NCBI GenBank assembly: GCA_025059075.1
Contig: JANXDZ010000001.1
Coordinates: forward strand, 187,686-251,685
Source: Sulfolobales archaeon
GTDB taxonomy: Archaea > Thermoproteota > Thermoprotei_A > Sulfolobales > Desulfurococcaceae
Length of the DNA: 64,000 bases
Reading direction: 5' to 3'
A program made the position numbers and the translations under genes. Under the pieces are notes generated by a model. It was not told the DNA's origin. It was given only the letters and a program-made list of their open reading frames with translations, and did not search any database. Shown piece after piece: positions 16,472 through 25,404 of the stretch. The number at the start of each line of letters is the position of its first letter. Position 1 is the first letter of the stretch.

Positions 16472-17940
16472 ACATCCGACTCCCTATACTTCGCCTTGCT
16501 GATGAATGCCAAGCCGCCAGCGCTAGCTACTAGTGATGCTATAAATACGTAGTTTACCACTAATTCGATAGCAGTACATGTAGCGCACACTGCTACAAGC
16601 ACTATTAGAGATAGAGAAAGCATGATTTCTCCAAGCCTCTGCTCCCAAGAAACAGTCACTAGAGGCCTCATGGGTTTTTCAGCAATGCTCCCTGTATATA
16701 TGCTGAAGTACTTAACGGAGTAGGCTATTCCAAAGACTGAGGTTATAACTATAGTAATGAGTAAGGGCATTGAGGCCATGAAGCCCATTAGTAAGAGCTT
16801 CAGTGAATAGTGTAGTGCTAGAAACTTTGATAAAAAGCCTAAAGTCGGAGGCATACCTATTAGTGATAGGAAGCCTAATAGAGCAGGCATGAAAAGCTCT
16901 CTAGAGCTTCTTCCCACAAAGCCTAACCTATATATATCTCTAGTATTCGTGATGTATTCAACGCTACCAGCATTTAGAAATAGCAGCGCTTTAGTTAAGC
17001 CATGGTATAGTGAGTAGGTAAGCAGTAAATCAAGTGTTTCAGCTCCAAATAATGGAATAAGTGCTGCTATTACAGCAAGAACTCCATAGTATGAGAGGGA
17101 GCTGTAAGCTAGGAGCCTTCTGTAATCCCTCTGAGCTATGGACATAAGCACTCCATAGATGGCCGATATAATGCCCATAGAAGTCAGCGCACCTGAGAAA
17201 ACTAAGGTATCTAAATTAAACATGTAGCAACATACAATGAGCCCGTAAACAGCCATTTTTGATGAGAGGCCGCTCAGTATAGCTGCAGTAATGGCTGGTG
17301 ATTCACTGTAAGTATCTATAAGCCATGCATGGAGGGGGATTTGAGCCAGCTTAGCTGCAAAGCCCATAATGAGTAGTAGAGTTATTAATGGATCAGCCCT
17401 TATGCCTAAGTAACTTAGTTCCTGGAGGCTCATTGAAGCAGCCCCACTTATTCCAGTGTTAACTGCAACTAGTCCAAGCATAGTGAATAGCGATATGTCG
17501 CCTGCAGTTGCACATATTAATAAGTACTTGAGGCCTACACTAAGATTCTCAACTCCTTTCTCCATTAAAATTAATATGAACCCCATTAATTCCACTGCTA
17601 TCCAAAGAGTCGTTAACTCAATTAAGTTCTGAGATGTAAAGAACATTTGTATTAAGATGAGCGTTAAGTCAACTCTAGAGTTAAGTGAAGCGAACTTTCC
17701 ATACATAGACTTAAAGTATCCTTCACTATAAATGCTTATAGCTACTGAAGCCACTGAAGAAAGTGCTAAAAACACTAATTGTGCTTTCGTTAACTCTATG
17801 AACCCCAGGGAGGTGAAAAGCCACACCATGTTGAATGCTGCTAGCTTTAATAGAGTTCTTAAGCGGCTCCTCTCATGGAGCATGTAGCTTAAAGCCATTA
17901 CTGTGCTCAATGTAGTCCAGTAAACATACCTCCAGTACAT
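16447..17940 (-). CDS. Hydrogenase antiporter-like membrane subunit (NuoN/HyfF-like)
   Basis: A 497-residue protein with about 13-14 predicted membrane segments. Family landmarks are the Glu in TLWIAVELMGFILI, AAKLAQIPLHAWLIDTYSES with its central Lys and following His, RDYRRLLAYSSLSYYG and HGLTKALLFLNAGS with the second Lys. These residues form the proton or sodium path of Mrp/complex I antiporter-type subunits. It starts one base after the stop of the preceding NuoL-like gene. With that gene it gives two pump modules coupled to hydrogenase turnover. Confidence 0.9.
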   Translation of the reverse strand: MYWRYVYWTTLSTVMALSYMLHERSRLRTLLKLAAFNMVWLFTSLGFIELTKAQLVFLALSSVASVAISIYSEGYFKSMYGKFASLNSRVDLTLILIQMFFTSQNLIELTTLWIAVELMGFILILMEKGVENLSVGLKYLLICATAGDISLFTMLGLVAVNTGISGAASMSLQELSYLGIRADPLITLLLIMGFAAKLAQIPLHAWLIDTYSESPAITAAILSGLSSKMAVYGLIVCCYMFNLDTLVFSGALTSMGIISAIYGVLMSIAQRDYRRLLAYSSLSYYGVLAVIAALIPLFGAETLDLLLTYSLYHGLTKALLFLNAGSVEYITNTRDIYRLGFVGRSSRELFMPALLGFLSLIGMPPTLGFLSKFLALHYSLKLLLMGFMASMPLLITIVITSVFGIAYSVKYFSIYTGSIAEKPMRPLVTVSWEQRLGEIMLSLSLIVLVAVCATCTAIELVVNYVFIASLVASAGGLAFISKAKYRESDVWLGGIEA

Positions 17941-19428
17941 TTAATCCACACCTCTTCTAGCAATAGTATAAAATGAGTAAATTAATGCTGCTGCTATAGG
18001 AATTGTGAGAGCCATTGAAGCAATGATGATCGTTGATGTAGTGAATAAAACTATGGTGAATGGAATTAAGTAATTCAATACTCCAGCTGCAAGAACACTG
18101 AAGCTACTTTTCCTAACCATAGTTTTACTGCCAGTCAAAAGTACTGATGGTTTCCCAAAGTACATCTTAACGTAGGCCAAGCCGTAGATTATTGAGAGAG
18201 ATATTGATGCAGCTACTGAAATAAGCAATGTTGATTCAGTTAGCCCTAAGCCCTTTTCAACTATGAGCATTAGTGCCAGTAATTTAGAGAGGAAAGTAGC
18301 TGTAGGAGGGATGCCTATTAGAGCTGTAAAAGCCATTATTCCTCCAAGGGACGATATTGGAAGAACTTTTGTAGCGCCATGCACTCTGTGCACAAGTCTA
18401 TAGCCATAAGCGATCTCTATAAGGCCTGCATCCAGGAATAGAGTTGCCTTATACATGGAGTGCGATATCACTGACATGTATAATGCTATTAAAGCAATCA
18501 TGGATCGATCGATTAAATAGTATCCTAGAAGGCTTGTTGAAAAACCTGAGCCTGCAAGAGTACTGTATGCCAGTAGCCTCTTACTATCTCTCTGTACATA
18601 TGCCTGTAGACCGCCGTAGAGTGTGGTCAGTAAGCCAAGCACTATTAACGCTATTGGAGTCCATTCACCTAGCTTAAACATATCGCTAATTCTAAGCAGT
18701 CCATAAGTTCCCATGGAGACCATGGCTCCACTTAATAGAGCTGAAGCAGGTGATGGAGCAACGCTATGCGCATCTGGCAGCCAGAAGTGAAGTGGTATAA
18801 GTGCTGACTTAGTTATAAAGCCTATCAGCATTAATGGAATAGCGTAGTTGGGTGCATTAAGTGGAACTATTTTAGCAAATGGTTGTAGGAGTATAGATAA
18901 GTCTGGGCCAGGCACAGCTACTAAAGCAGGAACAGTGAATAGGCTGACGTATATGGTAGTAAAGGCAGACATTTCAAAGGTAGCTGTTGAAACCAGGAGG
19001 TATCTGCTTGAAGTACTAACACTACTCTCAATGCTGTGTTCCTGCCCTAAATTAACTAAGTAGAAGCCAACTAGTTCAGCAATAGTCCACGTGATTATGA
19101 ATAGGAGTACGTTAGGCACTATAAATGACGTAAATATTAACACGGAGAATGCATCTATAGCATAGTTAAGGCCAGCTCCATACCCTAAAGCCCTGGAGTA
19201 CTCTATAGTGTAAGTAGAGGCTAATACCCCTACAAGCGAAGCCGATGAAGCAAAGATCATTGAATGAACATCTATAGCTCCATGTAGATAGGCGAGGAGA
19301 GCTGAGATCCAGATGAAGAACATTCCAAGAGCCTTTAAGTAGATTGCAGCCTTTAATTGAGGGATGCTGCTTAGAATAATAATTATTACTGCAATTACAT
19401 AGGGCAGTAAAGGCAATAGCTCTTGCAT
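17941..19428 (-). CDS. Hydrogenase antiporter-like membrane subunit (NuoL/HyfB-like)
   Basis: A 495-residue polytopic protein with the same channel landmarks as its neighbour: WTIAELVGFYLV (Glu), TKSALIPLHFWLPDAHSVAP (Lys, His), RDSKRLLAYSTLAGSG and SHSMYKATLFLDAGLIE (Lys). The LPDAHSxAPxxASALLSG signature is that of NuoL/HyfB/MrpA-type subunits. It is predicted to translocate H+ or Na+. The gene abuts the NuoN-like gene and begins 3 bases after the ferredoxin gene ends, so it lies firmly within the operon. Confidence 0.92.
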   Translation of the reverse strand: MQELLPLLPYVIAVIIIILSSIPQLKAAIYLKALGMFFIWISALLAYLHGAIDVHSMIFASSASLVGVLASTYTIEYSRALGYGAGLNYAIDAFSVLIFTSFIVPNVLLFIITWTIAELVGFYLVNLGQEHSIESSVSTSSRYLLVSTATFEMSAFTTIYVSLFTVPALVAVPGPDLSILLQPFAKIVPLNAPNYAIPLMLIGFITKSALIPLHFWLPDAHSVAPSPASALLSGAMVSMGTYGLLRISDMFKLGEWTPIALIVLGLLTTLYGGLQAYVQRDSKRLLAYSTLAGSGFSTSLLGYYLIDRSMIALIALYMSVISHSMYKATLFLDAGLIEIAYGYRLVHRVHGATKVLPISSLGGIMAFTALIGIPPTATFLSKLLALMLIVEKGLGLTESTLLISVAASISLSIIYGLAYVKMYFGKPSVLLTGSKTMVRKSSFSVLAAGVLNYLIPFTIVLFTTSTIIIASMALTIPIAAALIYSFYTIARRGVD

Positions 19429-19431
19429 TTA

Positions 19432-19938
19432 CTAAGTCCTCCACGAAGCTAGCTCGTATCTAGCTTTAGCTATAGACTCCGCTGTCCTTAGCTTTGCTAA
19501 GGTGAACACCTCTTTCTCAAATCCATAAATTAGGGCGCCAGTTGGACATATAGCTACGCAGGCCGGGTCGAGGGCTTTATTCCTCAAGTCCCTGCATAGA
19601 TCGCATTTAATTGCTGCCCTGCTCCTATGATCTAGCTCCGGAATACTGAATGGACATGCATATAAGCAAGCTAAACATCCAATGCACTTACTTGGAATAA
19701 CGTATACTGCCCCAGTGGAATCCCTAATCATAGCTCCAGTGGGACAGACTTCAATGCATGGAGCTTTTCTGCAGTGCATACAGGAAATAGGGATGTCTAA
19801 GCCCATGCTAGTTCTATAAACCTTTATAAACGGAGTTCCGTAAAGGAATTCGCACACTGCTTCACAGGATCCGCAGCCTATGCACTTAGCTAAATCTATC
19901 ACTCTAATATATTTCTCCACTTGAGTTAAGTCACTCAC
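19432..19938 (-). CDS. Four-cluster ferredoxin subunit (HycB/HydN-like)
   Basis: The 168-residue protein has four cysteine groups typical of polyferredoxin electron-transfer subunits: CIGCGSCEAVCEF, CMHCRKAPCIEVCP, CIGCLACLYACP and CDLCRD...CVAICP. In formate hydrogenlyase the HycB protein links the formate dehydrogenase to the hydrogenase. Here no formate dehydrogenase is present; instead a GltD-like flavoprotein gene lies immediately upstream (6-base gap), so this subunit probably carries electrons between that flavoprotein and the hydrogenase arm (inference from context). Confidence 0.9.
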   Translation of the reverse strand: MSDLTQVEKYIRVIDLAKCIGCGSCEAVCEFLYGTPFIKVYRTSMGLDIPISCMHCRKAPCIEVCPTGAMIRDSTGAVYVIPSKCIGCLACLYACPFSIPELDHRSRAAIKCDLCRDLRNKALDPACVAICPTGALIYGFEKEVFTLAKLRTAESIAKARYELASWRT

Positions 19939-19944
19939 AGTCCA

Positions 19945-21045
19945 TCACCTAGCGACTAGAGCGAGCTTACCTGCTCTAGCTTGAAGTATGTAATCTACCT
20001 TCCTAGCTACTTGAAGACCCATCCCTAAAGCAGGGCCTATTCTCGACGGCCCTCTGGCAACGTCTCCAGCAACATAGACTCTCTGATTTATTGACAAGCC
20101 CTCCTTCAATACCTCTATGTTACCCTCTTTAGACACCCTTATGTTTAACTTATTTAGGATGCCTTCTTCATTTATATTAAAAGGTGGTGTAGCTACTTCA
20201 CCTGTAGCAAAAATTACTGCATCAGCTTCAATAAAGAACTCACTTCCTGGAATTGGAATAGGCTTAGGTCTACCGGTTTCATCCAGAGATCCGAGCTTCA
20301 TTCTTTGAAACTTCACCCCCTTAACAATTCCTCCTTCAGCCACTATCTCCATGGGTGAAGCTAACTCTATTACATTTATGCCCGCGCTTGCAGCTTTCAT
20401 AAATTCATATACTCCTGCTGGAGCCTCCTTGATTGTTCTCCTATAGACTAAATATGGGTAGGAACCGTTGTTTAACGCTTGCTCAGCTGCATCAATAGCA
20501 CTATGTCCTCCTCCAATTACAATTACCCTCTCCCCGTCTCCAGGCCTTCTACTCGTTAACCCGAGTTCATAGATTCTATGTTTATAGAGATAGGCTAATG
20601 CTGTAGTAACTCCTCTAGACTCTACTCCAGGTAGCTTAGGCAACTTCGACTCCCACGTTCCAGTAGCTACTATTACAGCATCATATTCATCAATAAGCTT
20701 ATCGAGGGGCATTATCTTTTCAATAAAGTCATCCCCTTCATCTCTACGGACTACGTTACCTAAATATACCTTAGTCTTGAGGATGAACTTTACTCCAAAT
20801 GATTCCTCAAGTTCTTTAGCTCCATTGAGTACTGCATCCTTAGAGATCCTCCAAGGAGGTATGGCAAACACCATTAGCCCCCCTGGTAGTGGCAGCTTAT
20901 CGTATACTTCAACTTCATACCCCCTACAGGCTAAGTAGCCAGCTGCTCCTAATCCCGCTGGACCTGCTCCAATTATAGCTACCCTCGATCCAGCCTTACT
21001 TAACTTTTCCCTACAAATGAATGTAAACCGCATTGTTTTATGCAT
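19945..21045 (-). CDS. GltD-like FAD/NAD(P)-dependent oxidoreductase heading the hydrogenase operon
   Basis: A 366-residue flavoprotein of the glutamate synthase small-subunit family. FAD-binding GAGPAGLGAAGYLACRG lies near residue 25, then LPGGLMVFAIPPWR, an NAD(P)-binding VIGGGHSAIDAAEQAL, and the FAD-binding end VYVAGDVARGPSRIGPALGMG. The N-terminal ferredoxin-like FeS domain of true GltD is missing, but the neighbouring HycB-like protein could supply it. It would connect NAD(P)H, and perhaps ferredoxin, to the hydrogenase. The start may be Met1 or Met5. It is the first gene of the operon. Confidence 0.88.
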   Translation of the reverse strand: MHKTMRFTFICREKLSKAGSRVAIIGAGPAGLGAAGYLACRGYEVEVYDKLPLPGGLMVFAIPPWRISKDAVLNGAKELEESFGVKFILKTKVYLGNVVRRDEGDDFIEKIMPLDKLIDEYDAVIVATGTWESKLPKLPGVESRGVTTALAYLYKHRIYELGLTSRRPGDGERVIVIGGGHSAIDAAEQALNNGSYPYLVYRRTIKEAPAGVYEFMKAASAGINVIELASPMEIVAEGGIVKGVKFQRMKLGSLDETGRPKPIPIPGSEFFIEADAVIFATGEVATPPFNINEEGILNKLNIRVSKEGNIEVLKEGLSINQRVYVAGDVARGPSRIGPALGMGLQVARKVDYILQARAGKLALVAR

Positions 21046-21187
21046 AGTGCAGCACCATATCAGTGCAGTTTATAGCTTACTGCTCAACTTACGTTTAGTA
21101 TTTAACAATATATTTTGTTTATAGGAGTAAAGCCTATTAAGACAAAGCATTTGGTAAAGAAATTTTAGTTAACTATGACGCTTCTAC

Positions 21188-21439
21188 TCAACTACTCTTC
21201 TTAGACTTGCCTTCGACTACTATCATTGTTGAAGTAGTCCTAATTTCTGGGAGCTTCCTTATTTTGTTAGTTATTATGTCCCTTACTTTCTCAAGGTTTT
21301 CAGCCTCTATTATTGCTACGACATCGTATATACCATATATAACGTACACCTCCTGGACTTCAGGTATAGAGTAAAGCTCGTCCATAACTCTAGTTTCTGC
21401 ACCTATATCTGTTTGAATCAATACTATTGCCTTAGCCAC
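21188..21439 (-). CDS. Stand-alone RAM-domain (Lrp/AsnC ligand-binding) protein
   Basis: The 83 residues form a single alpha-beta sandwich domain (MAKAIVLIQTDIGAETRVMD, then IYGIYDVVAIIEAENL) like the effector-binding half of Lrp/AsnC regulators, with no helix-turn-helix. In archaea such free RAM proteins form ring oligomers and bind amino acids, or modify the assembly of full-length Lrp proteins. It is separate from the hydrogenase operon, whose first gene starts 140 bases downstream on the same strand. A link to that operon's regulation is only a possibility. Confidence 0.85.
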   Translation of the reverse strand: MAKAIVLIQTDIGAETRVMDELYSIPEVQEVYVIYGIYDVVAIIEAENLEKVRDIITNKIRKLPEIRTTSTMIVVEGKSKKSS

Positions 21440-21661
21440 AGAGCTCGCCCCATATATCTATCTCAGAGAATTATTAATTTCTTTTGCACACGACATCCAC
21501 GAAGTTATCTTTTTACAGCATCTCTACTAACTATATAAAGCTTCATTACTGCATGCATTGAGTTAGAGCTCCACATGGATTTCAATGGAGAATACATGGG
21601 CTGAGAGCTTCTAAGAGAATGTAATTGGAGAAGTTAATTAGGGTCTCTGAGCTTATGTACT

Positions 21662-21996
21662 TTCGGCGTGGCTCCGCCAGCCGCCCACGGGCTCTGTAGA
21701 AGGGCCTGGGGAAACACCGCACTCCACGCAGCGCCACGGCCCCTCAATGGGGCACGGCTAGCAGCCGTGGCAACGGCACAGAAACGAGACGGCCGCCACA
21801 ATATGGCTGTGAAGCAGGTAGGCCGCTGGTGACAGCTGGCTGTAAGCTGCAGAGGAGCTGTGGCGGATTCGTTGAAACGGCCGACCCGTGGGGAGCAAGG
21901 CCGCATCAGGGGATGAATGCTGCGGGATCCCTGGAGTAGGCCGCTTAGCCAAATGCGGTTGATACAGAATGCGGGTTATGGCGGAGCCGCGCTTTG
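21662..21996 (+). ncRNA. rnpB: RNase P RNA
   Basis: A GC-rich island in AT-rich DNA with the conserved features of archaeal RNase P RNA, which processes tRNA 5' ends. The ends pair as P1 (CGTGGCTCCGCC near 21667 with GGCGGAGCCGCG near 21980). Internal landmarks are GGGGAAACACCGC, CAACGGCACAGAAACGAGACGG and, near the 3' end, GATACAGAATGCGGGTTAT, the P4 partner region. A TATA-like GTTAATTA (21633-21640) lies about 26 bases upstream of the inferred 5' end. Exact ends are estimates. Open frames on the opposite strand here are an artefact of GC content. Confidence 0.9.
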
Positions 21997-21999
21997 ACT

Positions 22000-22530
22000 C
22001 TACTTAGAGCTACTTGGTTTCTTAACAAATGACTTCTCTACTTCTATGAGTTCTTCAATGCTCCTCGCTTTTGAATATTCCTCTAAAGGCTCTTTATTTA
22101 ATTCTAGAAAGGTCTTAAGCCATTTAAATAGTCCAGCAAGCTTTAACGCCACCTCTACATGGCCAGTTATGTATAAAGCAGCTATTACTGCTTCAATACT
22201 GCTTAGGATCATTGGCTTACCGTAATTAATGGGGTTTGCTGCAATTAAATATGGAAGCCTCCTATGCTCTCCACGGATCTTGCTAAAATGATCTCTAGAG
22301 ATCTTTTTCCATGAAGCATCTACAACCACTAATCCATGCACATCGATATAAGCCTTATCCCATGGACCAAGAGGTTCTTGTGCAAAGGGATTAAGCACTA
22401 AAGCACTTAGAGGAGGTCTGCGGGTAAGAGTGGCTAGACCTTTTCTAACCATTTTGAGAGCAGTGTTTTTATATGGATCGTCTTCTCTGAAGTGTACAAC
22501 ATAAATCCTTACGCTAATGCCTTTAGACAT
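22000..22530 (-). CDS. tsr3: Tsr3-like rRNA aminocarboxypropyltransferase
   Basis: A 176-residue SPOUT-class protein that adds the acp group to a modified uridine in small-subunit rRNA during ribosome maturation, using S-adenosylmethionine. The family core is visible: LVVVDASWKKIS, RRLPYLIAANPINYGKPM and LSSIEAVIAALYITGH. Length is usual for archaeal Tsr3. The gene is convergent with rnpB and ends a few bases from it. No partner N1-methyltransferase (Nep1) lies in the window. Confidence 0.9.
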   Translation of the reverse strand: MSKGISVRIYVVHFREDDPYKNTALKMVRKGLATLTRRPPLSALVLNPFAQEPLGPWDKAYIDVHGLVVVDASWKKISRDHFSKIRGEHRRLPYLIAANPINYGKPMILSSIEAVIAALYITGHVEVALKLAGLFKWLKTFLELNKEPLEEYSKARSIEELIEVEKSFVKKPSSSK

Positions 22531-22672
22531 TGCTGTATCCCGTAATGCTTTCTTAGTAAAGCAGTACTAAAGGTACTCTTCTATAGATATCTCAAGACTT
22601 AAGCGCTTTAATAACTCTTCTTATAAGCATCTTAAGTACATGGCTTAATTAAAAAGTGTTTTAAAAAGAATT

Positions 22673-24874
22673 CTATTTCTTCTTTCTTAAAAATCCTAGA
22701 GATATAGCGACTCCTACTAGTAGACACACTATACCTGTTGCTGCTATAAGAGGTACGTCTGGAGTAATTACTGTAACTGGAGTTTCTACAGTTTTTGTTA
22801 TAGCAGTAGTTTGAAATACAGTGTTTATAGCAGTAGTAGTGACTACTTCTGTAGTAACTAGAGTCTCAAATTCCGTTGCAGTATGTGTAATGATGCTTGT
22901 ACTAGTAGTAGTTAGGGTCTCAAACTTTGTCGTTGTAACTGTTGTCGTTTCAACAGTTGGAGTTATTATTGGGAGAATAGTTCCAGTAGCATTGGCTGGA
23001 GGACTTATTCCTAATAGAGCTGATATTGTTGGAGCAATACTCGTTGAATGTATATATCCAAGTCTTCCTATGCCTACTCCAGCGCCAACAGCTCCAAATA
23101 CTGCTAGTAATTCACTATAATATGGTAAATCGCTATGAGTGCCAGTAGAAGTCTTCAATGGAACTGCTGATACAAGTACTCCAGTCCTACTGACTCCAGT
23201 TGATGGAGCATAGCCTGGCCTACAGCTGAAGACCACGTCTCCTGCTCTATCCCCAAATAATCCAAATGCCTTTGCCTCTTCTTTAGACATAACTAAGCTA
23301 AATGGAGGTTCACCTGTCGCTGGATCTATGAAGCTATTCAATGCTGCCTTAACTCGCTTAACGACATCCATGTATTCGCTGGGAGCAACTACTCCATCCC
23401 TCTCTCTGCCCGCTAAGTTAATGAATATCTGATTATGACCTACGTAGTAAGCCTTAGTCTCATTCCACAACACATTCCATGCTGCATCTACTTTCAAGAG
23501 CCCTGCGTTCATAAGTATGTTGTTTATGTAAACAAACTTAGATATGCTCCACTGTCCATGGTCTGAGACCACTATTACTGCAGTATTAGTGATGTCAACG
23601 TTTTCAAGAATTGCTTGCGTTATTTCATCAGCCCATACATATGCTCTAACTATATAGTCCCAGTACTTCCCTGCTGAAGCAGGATTGTAGTAGGGCATAC
23701 TTGGATCTATTAATCCAAGGAACTGGTGTTCAACGTTATCAATTATTGAAGTATAAGTGAGCAGTAAATTCCACTCAGTGTTCTTAATTAACCACTTAGT
23801 GAATTCCTTGAAGAATAGGTTTGTTAAATAAACTGTCTCCATAAATGTCTCTTCATTAAACCAGTCATTTACTAATCCATAGTAGTCGCCGTCAGTAACC
23901 ATCCCAGTGTTAACTACTACTTCATTCCAGACTCTAAAAGCTATGGATTCATTGTTGAACCAGGGGCCTTGGAGAGGCCTCATTAAGCTTCTATAGAGCC
24001 TGAAGTTTGTTAGAGATAGATTTAGAGCTTTAAATAGCGGGGCGACAACATATTTTGATCCTCCATAAGTTATAGTTGTATTTATAGGCTTACTCCACTC
24101 TCCTTCACGCAGTATGGCTGCTGCTTTATTAAGATCCTTAACTAGTGGGACTACAGCAAGTAAGTCTGGGTATCCATCGTTATTTGTTTCAGCTAAGTAT
24201 AAGTACCAAGTGTCGTTGCCCATTGTAAAGTTTGATTCATAAGCTGAGTAAGCAGTTGCATTTATGCCTCCACTCCAGTTAACTGCAGGAGTGAATGATA
24301 TGTATCTTGCTCTAGGGACTGAAGTATTTGTTGTATAGAGAATTGATGAAGTTGGCCCAATTGATGCATCATATGGATTGAAGAGTATAGATCTATTGAT
24401 CTTGCTGGCCCAGGCTGGCGGAGTGCTTTGAGGAAAGCTAGCTACAACAGCCTTTAACCCCTGCTTATCTACTGTAACCCATATGGGTTCAACAAGCAGG
24501 AATGATCCATTGAATCCACTCACAGTTTCGTAAACTCTTGTACCAGGCAGGTGTATGCTATTAGCTGTTATGCCATTAATGCCCGGTGGCGCTCCAGTAG
24601 CTATTACTGCGTGACTAACGGCTGTTGATGATGGAAAGCTAGCGATCATTCCATCAGCTACGTAGCCGTTTTTAAGTATGTAGCTGAAACCCGGCAATAG
24701 ACCCCTCGATGTTAAGTTAAACATTATGTCTGCTCTAGCAGCATCAATGCTATAGAGTACAACTTTAGTTGCATAGGGCTTTAATGAACTGGCTCCATGG
24801 GAGTTATTTATAGCTACTAATGAAGCTATAATTAAAGCTAATAAGAACGCTGATAGGATAAACCCAACTCTCAA
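22673..24874 (-). CDS. Secreted, membrane-anchored phosphodiesterase/nucleotide pyrophosphatase-like protein
   Basis: The 733-residue protein has a signal peptide (residues 1-25), an alkaline-phosphatase-superfamily catalytic domain and a C-terminal tail of about 60 Thr/Ser-rich residues followed by one membrane helix and RKKK. Catalytic landmarks are SIDAARADIM (first metal Asp), FPSSTAVSHAVIATGAPPG (nucleophile region), VVSDHGQWS (metal Asp/His) and TGTHSDLPYY (late His). The catalytic domain would lie outside the cell on a glycosylated stalk. The substrate is unknown. It is monocistronic. Confidence 0.85.
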   Translation of the reverse strand: MRVGFILSAFLLALIIASLVAINNSHGASSLKPYATKVVLYSIDAARADIMFNLTSRGLLPGFSYILKNGYVADGMIASFPSSTAVSHAVIATGAPPGINGITANSIHLPGTRVYETVSGFNGSFLLVEPIWVTVDKQGLKAVVASFPQSTPPAWASKINRSILFNPYDASIGPTSSILYTTNTSVPRARYISFTPAVNWSGGINATAYSAYESNFTMGNDTWYLYLAETNNDGYPDLLAVVPLVKDLNKAAAILREGEWSKPINTTITYGGSKYVVAPLFKALNLSLTNFRLYRSLMRPLQGPWFNNESIAFRVWNEVVVNTGMVTDGDYYGLVNDWFNEETFMETVYLTNLFFKEFTKWLIKNTEWNLLLTYTSIIDNVEHQFLGLIDPSMPYYNPASAGKYWDYIVRAYVWADEITQAILENVDITNTAVIVVSDHGQWSISKFVYINNILMNAGLLKVDAAWNVLWNETKAYYVGHNQIFINLAGRERDGVVAPSEYMDVVKRVKAALNSFIDPATGEPPFSLVMSKEEAKAFGLFGDRAGDVVFSCRPGYAPSTGVSRTGVLVSAVPLKTSTGTHSDLPYYSELLAVFGAVGAGVGIGRLGYIHSTSIAPTISALLGISPPANATGTILPIITPTVETTTVTTTKFETLTTTSTSIITHTATEFETLVTTEVVTTTAINTVFQTTAITKTVETPVTVITPDVPLIAATGIVCLLVGVAISLGFLRKKK

Positions 24875-25044
24875 TTAATTCACCCACATTGCTTAAAGTG
24901 CTTAAACCCAGGTTATAAGTTCTCCCATAAACGCCAGGCTTGGATCCACATATATAGAAGCTGTATACATAAAATATAGCTAATCTAAACATTGTGGAAG
25001 CGAAACGAGGCAACATTAAAGCAAATAACTTAGCTACATGAAGT

Positions 25045-25299
25045 GGACATCAGCGAACACTTCACTCCATGTAGCCCCCCACCCCTCTACTTCCACTGGA
25101 GAGCAGGGGGTCTGGTAGAGTGTGAGCTGAAGTCATAATAAAGATAGAGATATCATAAATTATAAAAATTTATAAAGATGAGATCTCTTTAAAGATCGCT
25201 TAGAAGCGTTTGTATAAACCTGGCTGAGTCTCCACACGCTCCCGAGAATTTTCCAGTGGAAGTAGAGGGGTGGGGGCGTAACCAGTGTTCACCATGTCC
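25045..25299. repeat. About 255-base nested inverted repeat, possible structured RNA or MITE-like element
   Basis: A perfect 25-base inverted repeat joins 25076-25100 with 25252-25276 (arm ending CTACTTCCACTGGA). Further paired blocks share nearly the same centre (25167-25180): GGACAT 25045-25050 with ATGTCC 25294-25299, GAACACT 25055-25061 with AGTGTTC 25284-25290, GAGTGTG 25118-25124 with CACACGCTC 25233-25241, AGAGATATCAT 25146-25156 with ATGAGATCTCT 25178-25188, and TTATAAA 25160-25166 with TTTATAA 25169-25175. The whole folds into one long hairpin with an AT-rich tip. No open frame or transposase is inside. The strand is undecidable; I recognise no known RNA family. Confidence 0.8.
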
Positions 25300-25404
25300 T
25301 GATCGAGAAATGTTTAAAAGGCTGCTCCAGTCGAATTGAAGGTTCAATTAACTCCCCAGTTTTCTTATGAATATGCTTAAAATGATCTTTTATTTATATA
25401 AACA

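Noticed and set aside
21634-21952. Two minus-strand open frames of 64-90 codons
   Set aside because: They lie over RNase P RNA; the GC-rich RNA gene simply lacks stop codons on the other strand.
22821-23120. Val-rich plus-strand open frame of 99 codons
   Set aside because: It is the mirror image of the Thr-rich stalk of the secreted phosphodiesterase on the minus strand.
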